A DNA stretch of 5,212 nt from Microcaldota archaeon (GTDB lineage: Archaea; Micrarchaeota; Micrarchaeia; Micrarchaeales; Micrarchaeaceae): assembly GCA_021810685.1 (NCBI GenBank), contig JAJZII010000040.1, forward strand, positions 1-5,212, read 5' to 3'. Both the position numbers and the translations under genes were made by a program. Each line of letters begins with the position of its first letter. Position 1 is the stretch's first letter. The notes beneath the pieces are model-generated. The model saw only the letters and a program-made list of their open reading frames with translations. It searched no databases and was not told where the DNA came from. Shown in pieces: positions 1-5,212 of the stretch.

Positions 1-303
1 CAGGTCCTTGTTCAGGTCCCTGGCGGTGAGAACCGCAAAGAGGTTCTTCGCGTCGTTGTCCATGACTATCGCGACCGCTTTCGCGGTCGTTATCGAGGCC
101 ATGCGCAGCGAACGCGACGTCGTCGCGTCGCCGATCACTATCTTGTAGCCGAGCTCCTCGACGCGCTCTACCACCTGCGGGGCTATCTCAACTATCACGA
201 AGTCGACACCGTGCTCCTCGAGCACTTCGACTATCTTCTGGCCCACGACGCCATAGCCGCACACCACCACGTGCCCATTCAGTTTGTACTGCGTCTGGAC
301 CAC
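1..303 (-). CDS. TrkA-N / RCK domain protein (potassium transport regulator), 3' end outside window
   Basis: This is the first 101 codons, on the minus strand, of a nucleotide-binding regulator of K+ uptake or K+ channels. Residues 12-21 form the first Rossmann strand and glycine loop (VVVCGYGVVG, GxGxxG at 16-21). The second strand ends in the acidic residue E39, typical of NAD(H) binding. GDAT at 58-61 and the stretch around 77-97 (AVAIVMDND, then LTARDLN) match the usual TrkA-N pattern. The start is GTG at 303. A TGA lies directly before it in frame, and GGGTG sits 5 bases upstream (309-313). No membrane segment lies between the promoter and this domain, so as seen it is a soluble KTN/TrkA-type subunit rather than the cytoplasmic end of a channel. 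In the family such proteins form gating rings under Trk/Ktr transporters or MthK-like channels. A TrkA-C domain or transporter partner would lie outside the window. The fold is clear; the exact partner is unknown. Confidence 0.88.
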   Translation of the reverse strand, partial: MVQTQYKLNGHVVVCGYGVVGQKIVEVLEEHGVDFVIVEIAPQVVERVEELGYKIVIGDATTSRSLRMASITTAKAVAIVMDNDAKNLFAVLTARDLNKDL

Positions 304-308
304 TCAAG

Positions 309-313
309 CACCC
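309..313 (-). promoter_or_regulatory. Shine-Dalgarno for the RCK gene (GGGTG)
   Basis: On the minus strand GGGTG ends five bases before the GTG at 303. The same GGTG core occurs ahead of the ATPase start (2654-2658) and of the last gene (4935-4940), which supports it as the local ribosome-binding motif. It decides the GTG start, since an in-frame TGA (304-306) rules out any longer version. Confidence 0.55.
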
Positions 314-334
314 TATGCTTTACCGTCAACGCCT

Positions 335-349
335 CTTGTGAGGCACAAG
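335..349. promoter_or_regulatory. Palindrome next to the RCK gene TATA box, possible operator
   Basis: CTTGTG-AGG-CACAAG is a perfect 6-bp inverted repeat with a 3-base spacer. One base separates it from the TATA-like box at 351-360, on the transcribed side. It therefore lies between the TATA box and the inferred start near 329, where a bound dimer would block the initiation complex. A second reading, GCCTC-TTGT-GAGGC (331-344), is an overlapping hairpin. Operator function is inferred from position only. Confidence 0.4.
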
Positions 350-350
350 C

Positions 351-360
351 TATAAATATT
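351..360 (-). promoter_or_regulatory. TATA-like box of the RCK gene promoter
   Basis: The minus strand reads AATATTTATA, in an otherwise GC-rich context. About 26 bases further on is position 329, which gives a leader of roughly 26 bases before the GTG at 303. That spacing suits an archaeal TBP/TFB promoter and supports translation starting inside this window. Confidence 0.55.
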
Positions 361-428
361 GCTCTGCCGGTGCCTTCCCTCGCCGTGCTCATGCATTGCG
401 CGCAGCTTGCCATATATGAGAGGATGCC

Positions 429-433
429 AAAAA
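429..433 (-). terminator. T-run terminator after tRNA-Gln
   Basis: The minus strand has five consecutive T residues starting 10 bases past the tRNA 3' end, preceded by another short run (TTT at 440-442). Archaeal RNA polymerase commonly terminates at such T tracts without a hairpin. It also separates the tRNA transcript from the RCK gene promoter that follows on the same strand. Confidence 0.45.
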
Positions 434-442
434 CCATACAAA

Positions 443-515
443 TAGCCCCACCCAGATTCGAACTGGGGTTTACAGGTCCAGAGCCTGCCGTCCTTGTCCA
501 CTAGACGATGGGGCT
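443..515 (-). tRNA. tRNA-Gln, anticodon CUG
   Basis: The minus strand folds into a complete 73-base cloverleaf. The acceptor stem is AGCCCCA/TGGGGCT with discriminator A, and the D stem is GTC/GAC. The anticodon stem GCAGG/CCTGT has one G-U pair and encloses the loop CTCTGGA, giving anticodon CTG. The variable loop is AAAC and the T arm is CCCAG-TTCGAAT-CTGGG. CCA is not encoded (the next bases are TTT), so it is added after transcription. There is no intron. The A1-U72 first pair is the feature by which archaeal GatDE recognises tRNA-Gln for the Glu-to-Gln conversion, which suggests that route but does not prove it. It decodes CAG, by far the commoner Gln codon in the neighbouring genes. Confidence 0.95.
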
Positions 516-551
516 GCACCGACTGCGTTTTGTATATTCTGCCGCGCCCTT

Positions 552-574
552 TTAATATGTTTCTGGCATATTAA
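552..574. promoter_or_regulatory. Inverted-repeat divergent promoter between tRNA-Gln and M50 protease gene
   Basis: TTAATATG (552-559) and CATATTAA (567-574) form a perfect 8-bp inverted repeat around a 7-base spacer. Read rightward, the first arm with its preceding T's (TTTTAATATG, 550-559) is a TATA-like box about 25 bases before the ATG at 579. Read leftward, the same arm gives CATATTAAAA, preceded by the BRE-like AGAAAC; this predicts a start about 11-13 bases before the tRNA. The second arm read leftward is an equal TATA-like box and would give a leader of about 30 bases. This AT-rich block is thus the only good promoter candidate for both genes. Confidence 0.5.
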
Positions 575-578
575 CCTT

Positions 579-1274
579 ATGGTGTTCAGGGCCAACCTGT
601 CAGGGACAAAGGAAGTGCGCGACATAATAGTTGCTGACGCAGTGCTTATCCTGGCGTTCTCGCTCACGCTCTCAGGTGGCGTCTTCTCTGCCTCGAAGGG
701 CTCGTTCGTAGGCACGTTCATATCCTACCTGCCGATAGTGGCCCTGGGCGTGAGCCTCAGCTTTATATTGCACGAGCTGATGCACAAGTTCGTGGCACAG
801 CACTACGGGGCGATAGCAGGCTTCCGCGCCTCGATTAATGGCCTCGTAGTCACACTGCTGACAGGAATGTTCGGCTTCCTCCTAGGCATACCCGGCGCCA
901 CGATGATATATGCGAGCAGCTTCACCAAGCGCCAGAACGGCATAGTATCGCTCGCCGGTCCGCTGACCAACTTCGCTGTCTTCGCCGTGTTTCTCGGTCT
1001 GTACGCGGTGCTCTCGCCCGCACCAGGCACGTACGCTGCCCACGCAATAGGCTTCGTGCTCTTCATAAGCATACTGCTCGCGTTCTTCAACATGCTGCCC
1101 ATATACCCGCTTGACGGCAGTAAGGTGCTCGCGTGGGACAAGCGCGTCTATGCTCTCACAATGGGTATAATATTCCTCTTGCTTGTAGGATTCCGGTTCA
1201 TACCTATATTCGACATAGTCTTCCTTGTGATGATAGCTCTCTTCTTCTCCCTCTTCTACAGGAACGTGCTATGA
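579..1274 (+). CDS. M50-family (site-2 protease-like) membrane zinc metalloprotease
   Basis: This 231-residue integral membrane protein is an intramembrane or membrane-associated zinc protease of the S2P class. Motif HELMH at residues 65-69 supplies two zinc-binding histidines and the catalytic Glu66. NMLPIYPLDG at 171-180 supplies the third zinc ligand, Asp179, in the standard NxxPxxPLDG setting. A third family landmark, the AGPxxN-like LAGPLTN, is at 125-131. About six hydrophobic stretches are visible (roughly 16-35, 50-75, 86-105, 124-146, 154-173, 189-227), with catalytic motifs inside or at their ends. No PDZ or CBS domain is attached, so it is a compact archaeal form. The ATG lies about 25 bases after the TATA-like box, so the mRNA is probably leaderless; the next in-frame Met is residue 68, too late. 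Family members cleave membrane-bound regulators or signal-peptide remnants; the substrate here is unknown. Confidence 0.9.
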   Translation: MVFRANLSGTKEVRDIIVADAVLILAFSLTLSGGVFSASKGSFVGTFISYLPIVALGVSLSFILHELMHKFVAQHYGAIAGFRASINGLVVTLLTGMFGFLLGIPGATMIYASSFTKRQNGIVSLAGPLTNFAVFAVFLGLYAVLSPAPGTYAAHAIGFVLFISILLAFFNMLPIYPLDGSKVLAWDKRVYALTMGIIFLLLVGFRFIPIFDIVFLVMIALFFSLFYRNVL

Positions 1275-1302
1275 TGCCAAATCCGTCGCAGCCACGCAAG
1301 GG

Positions 1303-1310
1303 TATTTAAG
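1303..1310 (+). promoter_or_regulatory. TATA-like box of the four-gene operon
   Basis: TATTTAAG, preceded by a purine-containing stretch (GCAAGG) that could serve as the BRE, predicts a start near the A at 1333. That leaves a leader of about 44 bases containing GGAAAGGG (1361-1368), a plausible ribosome-binding site 8 bases before the ATG at 1377. An alternative AT-rich site at 1352-1360 is too near the ATG to act as a TATA box for it. Confidence 0.45.
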
Positions 1311-1376
1311 GGTTTATTGCCATCTTTTCCTTAGTACAGCTTCACGGAAGATTTAGAATAGGAAAGGGATACGCTC

Positions 1377-2687
1377 ATGCCTAAGGATAGCCCTTCTGCG
1401 CGGGAGGCAAAAACGACGATAGACTCCATGGTGGAGCTTCTCAAGATGAAGGGACGCATGGACCTGAACAGCATCGCAATGGCACTTGGCCTCGCATCAA
1501 GCATCATTGAGGGCTGGGCTAAGGTTCTTGAAGCCGGCGGCGTGGTCAAGATAACCTACGAGGTAGGGCGTATGTACATAGAGCCCATGAACCTCAACCC
1601 CGAGCAGGTGAGCGAGCTCTCGGCCAAGTTCAACGCCGAATTGGGTACGTTCAACGCGAGGCTTGAGACGCAGGGCCTGAGCCTCGACAACCTCGCCAGC
1701 TACATCAAGGAGCTGAGCACCACTGCATCGACCGCCGAGGGTATATTCAGTAAGTCTGCCCCTGCGCTCCAGAAGGAGCTGTTCGAGCTCAACAGGCTGC
1801 GCACGCAGATAGACGGTTACAACAACGAGATCAAGAACATGGCTGGCGCGTCGGAAAACACGTACACGCAGGTCAACAAGAAGTTCGACGAGTTCTACAC
1901 AAAGTACAACCAGTTCATGGAGAAGAGCACCACCGCAGCCGCGCCTATCTTCTCAGGCACCGAGAGCGTGCAGAAGGCCAAGGACTCGCTCGCTGCGCTG
2001 GATCGGGTGCGCAAGGACAAGGACCAGGCGATTGAGAACATAAAGAAAGAGCTTGACCAGCAGGTAAGTGCTGTGCATGCCGCCATTGATACTGCAAGCA
2101 AGCAGATAAACGACATGATAAAGCAGCAGAAAGAGCAGGTCGAGAAGGAGGTAAAGGGCTCAAATGACTATATGAAGTCCGTGCAGTCCCTGCTCAGCGA
2201 GTCGAAGAGCCTCACCAGCGAGGCGCAGCAGTTCATGAAGAAGCTGGATCACGACAAGGGTCAGTTCAACGACAGGTTCTCCAGGATAGATAAAGAGATG
2301 AAGGAGGCGACGGCGCTCTTCCAGAACAAGTACACGTCGCTTGCGGCGCGCATGGACGAGGTGAACAAGCGCTATGGCGACGCTGGCTCGCTCAGTGCAG
2401 CTCTCGCTGACGTGAAGACGAAGAGCGACCAGGCACAAGGCGACATAATCGCGCTGAAGGGCGAGCTCACGAAGCTCAAGCAGGAGACCGTCGCGCTGAT
2501 GACGCTGAAGAACATGCCGATAGAGAAGCGCGACTCGATACTCGAGTCGCTCTCCAAGCGCGGCGGCGAGATAGAGGGGAAGGTGAAGGATGTGCGCAAG
2601 AAGGTGAGCGAGGCCGGCGATGCGCTGAGCAAGCCTTCACCCAAGAAGGCAAAGGGTGGGAAGAGTGACGACTCCAGAAGAAACTAA
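1377..2687 (+). CDS. Winged-helix N-terminus with long coiled-coil protein, first gene of pilus/secretion ATPase operon
   Basis: I do not recognise this 436-residue protein as a named family. Residues about 13-70 look like a winged helix: a helix (DSMVELLKMKG), a second helix (DLNSIAMALG), a recognition-type helix (ASSIIEGWAKVLEAGG), then a beta wing (VVKITYEVGRMYIEP). From about 75 to 416 it is almost wholly helical, rich in Lys, Glu, Gln, Ala and Ser with heptad-like leucine spacing, and only short Gly/Pro breaks (around 157, 188-194, 334-338). The last 20 residues form a basic, Ser/Lys-rich tail. There is no signal peptide, membrane segment or nucleotide-binding motif, so it should be cytoplasmic. 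Its 3' end overlaps the ATPase start, implying coupled translation. It could be a structural scaffold or tether for the ATPase complex, a DNA-binding regulator, or an SMC-like filament protein. The wing may mediate protein contacts rather than DNA binding. Confidence 0.75.
   Translation: MPKDSPSAREAKTTIDSMVELLKMKGRMDLNSIAMALGLASSIIEGWAKVLEAGGVVKITYEVGRMYIEPMNLNPEQVSELSAKFNAELGTFNARLETQGLSLDNLASYIKELSTTASTAEGIFSKSAPALQKELFELNRLRTQIDGYNNEIKNMAGASENTYTQVNKKFDEFYTKYNQFMEKSTTAAAPIFSGTESVQKAKDSLAALDRVRKDKDQAIENIKKELDQQVSAVHAAIDTASKQINDMIKQQKEQVEKEVKGSNDYMKSVQSLLSESKSLTSEAQQFMKKLDHDKGQFNDRFSRIDKEMKEATALFQNKYTSLAARMDEVNKRYGDAGSLSAALADVKTKSDQAQGDIIALKGELTKLKQETVALMTLKNMPIEKRDSILESLSKRGGEIEGKVKDVRKKVSEAGDALSKPSPKKAKGGKSDDSRRN
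2654..2658 (+). promoter_or_regulatory. Shine-Dalgarno inside the preceding gene that favours GTG 2665
   Basis: GGGTG lies six bases before the GTG at 2665 and inside the last codons of the coiled-coil gene. The alternative GTG at 2656 is part of this motif itself, which is why I prefer the shorter protein. Confidence 0.45.
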
Positions 2688-4218
2688 TCAGGACGCCGCA
2701 GCTGCTGCAGCCGGAGAGGCCGCAGTGTCGCACGGCGATGTGCTTTCGGAGTACGACCTGGATGCCCACGGGATGAGCGTGCACGTCAGGATACACAACA
2801 CTTCTATCGACTTCGTGCCGCTCTACGACGTAACATTCACCGGGGTCAGCGCCGCTACCAGGCTGCTGCTCCTCTCCTTCAGGAGGGAGCTCGTGTCAAT
2901 GGTGCCCATAGACCCGACAAAGATAGAGAACGAGGAATACGTGAACGCGCTCAATAACAAGTATATGCAGTCGAGCGAGATACTGATAGACAAATACCTG
3001 CCGGGCACGCAGAAGGAGACGAAAGACCTGCTCATAGCATACATACTGAACATGATGCTCGGAATGGGCGACCTCGAGGCGCCGCTCGCGGACGACAATC
3101 TCGAAGAGATAACTGTCAACGGCGCCAGCGGCCCGATCTGGGTCTTCCACAAGCGCATCGGCTGGTGCAAGACCAACATAAAACCCTCCACCGACGAGGC
3201 GATATATGACCAGGCGGAGCAGATAGGCAGGCGCGTCGGCCGCGAGATAAACAACCTCTCACCCCTCATGGACGCAGAACTCATCGATGGCTCCCGTGTC
3301 AACGCCACCCTCTATCCTATCTCGCAGGTTGGCAACACAATAACGATCAGGAAGTTTGCCAAGAACCCGTGGACGATGCCGGCGCTGATAAAGAATGGCT
3401 CGATAAGCCTAGACATGGCGTCGCTCATATGGCTCTGCATACAGAACGAGGTCAGCATGCTGATAAGCGGCGGCACAGCCTCAGGTAAGACAAGCTTTCT
3501 CAACGCGGCGAGCATCTTCTTCCCGCCGACGAGGCGCGTCATATCTGTCGAGGAGACGAGAGAGCTAACGCTCCCCGAGTCGCTGCAGTGGGTGTCCATG
3601 ATATCCAGGCAGCCGAACCCTGAAGGCAAGGGCGAGGTTACGCTCTACGACCTGATGATCAACTCCCTTAGAATGAGGCCGGACATCATGCTGGTCGGGG
3701 AGATCAGGGTCTCGAAGGACGCCGAGACGCTTTTCGAAGCCATCCACACGGGCCACTCGGTCTATGGCACCGTGCACGCAGACAACGCAGAGGATACGGT
3801 CATCAGGATGGTCAACCCCCCGATAAATACGCCGAAGGTGCAGATGAACAGCCTCGGTGCCATAGTAAGCCTCTTCAGGCATAGGAGCAGGGGCATAAGG
3901 CGAACGCTCGAGTTCGGCGAGGTGCTCAACACTGGCGACGTGAACGTGCTGTACAGGTGGAACATGCGCGACGATACATTCCCGCAGATAGGCGACATGA
4001 CCAGGCTGACGGAGACGCTCGCGCTGTACGGCGGCCTTACGAAGAAAGACATCGACGCAGAGATACAGGAGCGCAACGTGATACTTAAATGGATGGTGAA
4101 GAACAACATCCTCGACGTGAACAGTGCGGGACTCGTGATCGCGAACTACTACAAGCACAAGGAAAAGGTGCTGGATCTCGCGAAGAACGACGTGCCGTTC
4201 TCCGAAGGGGTGCTGTGA
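2665..4218 (+). CDS. Type II/IV secretion-superfamily (archaeal type IV pilus-like) ATPase
   Basis: This hexameric motor ATPase belongs to the TadA/FlaI/GspE/VirB11 group and probably drives assembly of a type IV pilus-like filament or secretion machine at the inner face of the membrane. Residues are counted from the GTG at 2665. Positions 1-25 are a low-complexity Ala/Glu lead-in and 26-235 an N-terminal domain, including the family motif ELIDGSRVNA (205-214). The motor follows: Walker A GGTASGKTS (269-277, Lys275), Asp box ISVEETREL (293-301), Walker B DIMLVGEIR (340-348, Glu346), and His box AIHTGHSVYGTVHA (359-372). A helical tail runs from about 450 to 517. No cysteine zinc motif of the bacterial GspE kind is present. 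GTG 2665 has GGGTG 6 bases before it; GTG 2656 would add three residues but has a weaker site. It overlaps the upstream gene by 23 bases and ends 10 bases before the next. Confidence 0.93.
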   Translation: MTTPEETNQDAAAAAAGEAAVSHGDVLSEYDLDAHGMSVHVRIHNTSIDFVPLYDVTFTGVSAATRLLLLSFRRELVSMVPIDPTKIENEEYVNALNNKYMQSSEILIDKYLPGTQKETKDLLIAYILNMMLGMGDLEAPLADDNLEEITVNGASGPIWVFHKRIGWCKTNIKPSTDEAIYDQAEQIGRRVGREINNLSPLMDAELIDGSRVNATLYPISQVGNTITIRKFAKNPWTMPALIKNGSISLDMASLIWLCIQNEVSMLISGGTASGKTSFLNAASIFFPPTRRVISVEETRELTLPESLQWVSMISRQPNPEGKGEVTLYDLMINSLRMRPDIMLVGEIRVSKDAETLFEAIHTGHSVYGTVHADNAEDTVIRMVNPPINTPKVQMNSLGAIVSLFRHRSRGIRRTLEFGEVLNTGDVNVLYRWNMRDDTFPQIGDMTRLTETLALYGGLTKKDIDAEIQERNVILKWMVKNNILDVNSAGLVIANYYKHKEKVLDLAKNDVPFSEGVL

Positions 4219-4228
4219 AGGGCATTGC

Positions 4229-4948
4229 ATGGCGGACGAGAATGCAGACGAGTACATGAAGCTTGTCGGGCTCATAAAAGACGTGGAGGCAGCTGCGCCG
4301 CGCGAAGAGCAAACAGCCATAGACATGTCGCAGACCTTCGTTGCCACTGCCGTGCAGGCTCCGGGTCGGAGCTCATACCGCGAGGCGCTCAAGACAATAA
4401 GCGCCGTGGAGAACACCAAGCACATCGAGCCGAAGCGCAGGGCCCAGGGCCAGCCTCACCTCGCCATGGCGGGCGTGCAGCAGGCAGCGACGTCGCAGTT
4501 CGTGCCGAGCATGCCAACCACGCCACAAGCTCCGCAGGCGCCTCAGACATCCCCGGTGCCTCAGCAGCAGTTCGAGCAGCCGCAGATAAAGACGAAGGTT
4601 GAGGAGGAGGCGAAGCAGTTCGCCGCGCGGATGCCGCTGCAGAAGGTTACTGTCAACGTAAAGCGCCTTAACATGAAGGAACTCGTGCTCCCGAGCCTAA
4701 GCATGGCCGACCAGATATCCGAGCTTGAGCGTATAATCGAAGGCATCCGCGAAAGCGTCTTCGATCAGGATCATATTACAATCGTGGTGGAGGAAGTATA
4801 CGGCCTCCAGCAGAGCATAGAGAAGCAGGAGAAGGACCTCAAGAAGAAGCACATAGAGCTGAGCCCCCTGGAGCAGTCGCTCCTAGCCCTGCGCGAGCAG
4901 CGCATAAACGAGGCGATGCTTGAGCTCAAGCAAAGGGGTGTCATATGA
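4229..4948 (+). CDS. Uncharacterised protein with Pro/Gln-rich linker and helical C-terminus, pilus/secretion operon
   Basis: I do not recognise this 239-residue protein. Three parts are visible. Residues 1-65 form a mostly helical N-terminus with many acidic residues. Residues about 70-120 are low-complexity Pro/Gln/Ala sequence (for example APQAPQTSPVPQQQ) that looks disordered. Residues 121-239 are a compact charged region: a short strand-like stretch (QKVTVNVKRLNMKELVLPSL), then helices (DQISELERIIEGIRES, and 180-239 with alternating Lys and Glu, likely coiled coil). It has no membrane span, signal peptide or Walker motif. The ATG is 10 bases after the ATPase stop with AAGGG six bases upstream, and its stop overlaps the next start (ATGATG around TGA). 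Position argues for an accessory or adaptor role with the ATPase, with the linker joining two binding ends. Function is unknown. Reality is supported by tight packing, consistent codon use and a matching operon. Confidence 0.8.
   Translation: MADENADEYMKLVGLIKDVEAAAPREEQTAIDMSQTFVATAVQAPGRSSYREALKTISAVENTKHIEPKRRAQGQPHLAMAGVQQAATSQFVPSMPTTPQAPQAPQTSPVPQQQFEQPQIKTKVEEEAKQFAARMPLQKVTVNVKRLNMKELVLPSLSMADQISELERIIEGIRESVFDQDHITIVVEEVYGLQQSIEKQEKDLKKKHIELSPLEQSLLALREQRINEAMLELKQRGVI
4935..4940 (+). promoter_or_regulatory. Shine-Dalgarno for the last gene (GGGGTG)
   Basis: GGGGTG ends 4 bases before the ATG at 4945 and 7 bases before the one at 4948, inside the final codons of the preceding gene. 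The second ATG has the more usual spacing, but the two proteins differ by one methionine only. Confidence 0.5.
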
Positions 4949-5212
4949 TGTTCGGAAAGAAGAAAGAGCCAAAGGTCATAAACGTCGACGGCACGCCGCT
5001 GACGCTCCAGCCGAAGCCAAAGAAGGGCCTCTTCGGCATGGGCGGGGCTAAGCGCGCAAACGGCCCTCCCACTTCTTTCCAGCCTGCTTTCGGTTCCCCG
5101 CAGCAATCGCAGCCTGCACCGAAACAGGCGGCGCAGTACACGCCGCGCATGCCTGGTGTGTCAGGCAGTCCGGGCATGAAGCCCAGCAGATGGCGCCTCT
5201 ACATAGAGAGCA
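4945..5212 (+). CDS. Lys/Pro/Gln-rich protein, N-terminal part, runs off the window
   Basis: About 89 codons are visible and the frame is open to the window edge. The start is a double ATG overlapping the previous stop (TGA at 4946-4948). The N-terminus (residues 2-29) is strongly basic (MFGKKKEPKV, then QPKPKKG). Residues about 36-80 are low-complexity Pro/Gln/Ser/Ala/Gly sequence, probably disordered. The last visible residues, SRWRLYIES (81-89), suggest the start of an ordered domain. No membrane span, signal peptide or known motif is present in the visible part. It shares Pro/Gln-rich composition and the tight operon with its upstream neighbour. The unseen remainder might be the membrane platform protein (TadC/FlaJ type) usually found beside such ATPases, but that is only a guess from gene order. 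Confidence 0.7.
   Translation, partial: MMFGKKKEPKVINVDGTPLTLQPKPKKGLFGMGGAKRANGPPTSFQPAFGSPQQSQPAPKQAAQYTPRMPGVSGSPGMKPSRWRLYIES

Noticed and set aside
72..89. Perfect 7-bp inverted repeat (CGACCGC / GCGGTCG) around TTTC
   Set aside because: It lies inside the RCK coding frame, where it is explained by a run of Thr, Ala, Lys and Val codons; no positional reason for a function.
211..504. Plus-strand open frame across the RCK promoter and tRNA
   Set aside because: It runs antisense through the RCK start and the tRNA gene, lacks a ribosome site and shows no protein-like pattern.
1323..1332. Pyrimidine run TCTTTTCCTT after the protease gene, possible terminator
   Set aside because: It is interrupted by C residues, has no hairpin, and lies right at the predicted start of the next operon, so I cannot support a terminator there.
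2530..2550. Perfect 8-bp inverted repeat GCGACTCG / CGAGTCGC
   Set aside because: Fully inside the coiled-coil gene and made of ordinary codons (RDSILESL). It could fold in the mRNA but nothing ties it to regulation.
3565..4425. Long open frame on the minus strand opposite the ATPase gene
   Set aside because: It is antisense to a clear ATPase with all motifs; its His/Arg/Val-rich translation is a by-product of GC-rich codons and resembles no protein.
4225..4602. Open frame on the plus strand overlapping the 239-residue protein
   Set aside because: The translation is Arg/Ala/His-rich with no structure, and the overlapping frame fits the operon spacing, Shine-Dalgarno and codon use.
1..5212. 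CRISPR array, insertion sequence or attachment site
   Set aside because: No direct repeats with regular spacing, transposase motifs, terminal inverted repeats or partial tRNA copy were seen by eye.

Overview
The window reads as archaeal chromosome. Supporting signs are TATA-like boxes about 25 bases upstream of inferred start sites, one gene with almost no room for a leader, GGTG-type Shine-Dalgarno sequences, a tRNA-Gln with an A1-U72 pair and no encoded CCA, heavy use of ATA for Ile and AGG for Arg, and an archaeal-type secretion/pilus ATPase. A DPANN-like lineage (for example Micrarchaeota) is a guess only; nothing in the window fixes the taxon.

Layout. (1) Positions 1-303, minus strand: N-terminal part of a TrkA-N/RCK NAD-binding protein, cut by the window edge. 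Its promoter lies in 304-360, with a perfect palindrome against the TATA box. (2) Positions 443-515, minus strand: tRNA-Gln(CUG), with a T-run just downstream. (3) Positions 579-1274, plus strand: a membrane-embedded M50 (site-2-protease-type) metalloprotease, divergent from the tRNA. The 63-base gap between them holds a perfect 8-bp inverted repeat that carries the TATA-like boxes. (4) Positions 1377 to the end, plus strand: a tight operon of four genes. These are a winged-helix protein with a very long coiled coil, a type II/IV secretion-superfamily ATPase (TadA/FlaI/GspE/VirB11-like), a 239-residue protein with a Pro/Gln-rich linker and helical C-terminus, and the start of a Lys/Pro/Gln-rich protein that leaves the window.

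How the genes may work together. Genes 2-4 of the operon overlap their upstream neighbour or follow it within 10 bases, so they are probably co-transcribed and translationally coupled. The ATPase is the only member with a recognisable activity: it would power assembly or retraction of a type IV pilus-like filament, or a related secretion machine. The coiled-coil protein and the two low-complexity proteins look like lineage-specific accessory, scaffold or regulatory parts. The membrane platform protein (TadC/FlaJ type) and the pilins expected of such a system are not seen here; the platform could be encoded further downstream or in the rest of the last gene. The RCK protein, tRNA and protease show no functional link to the operon.
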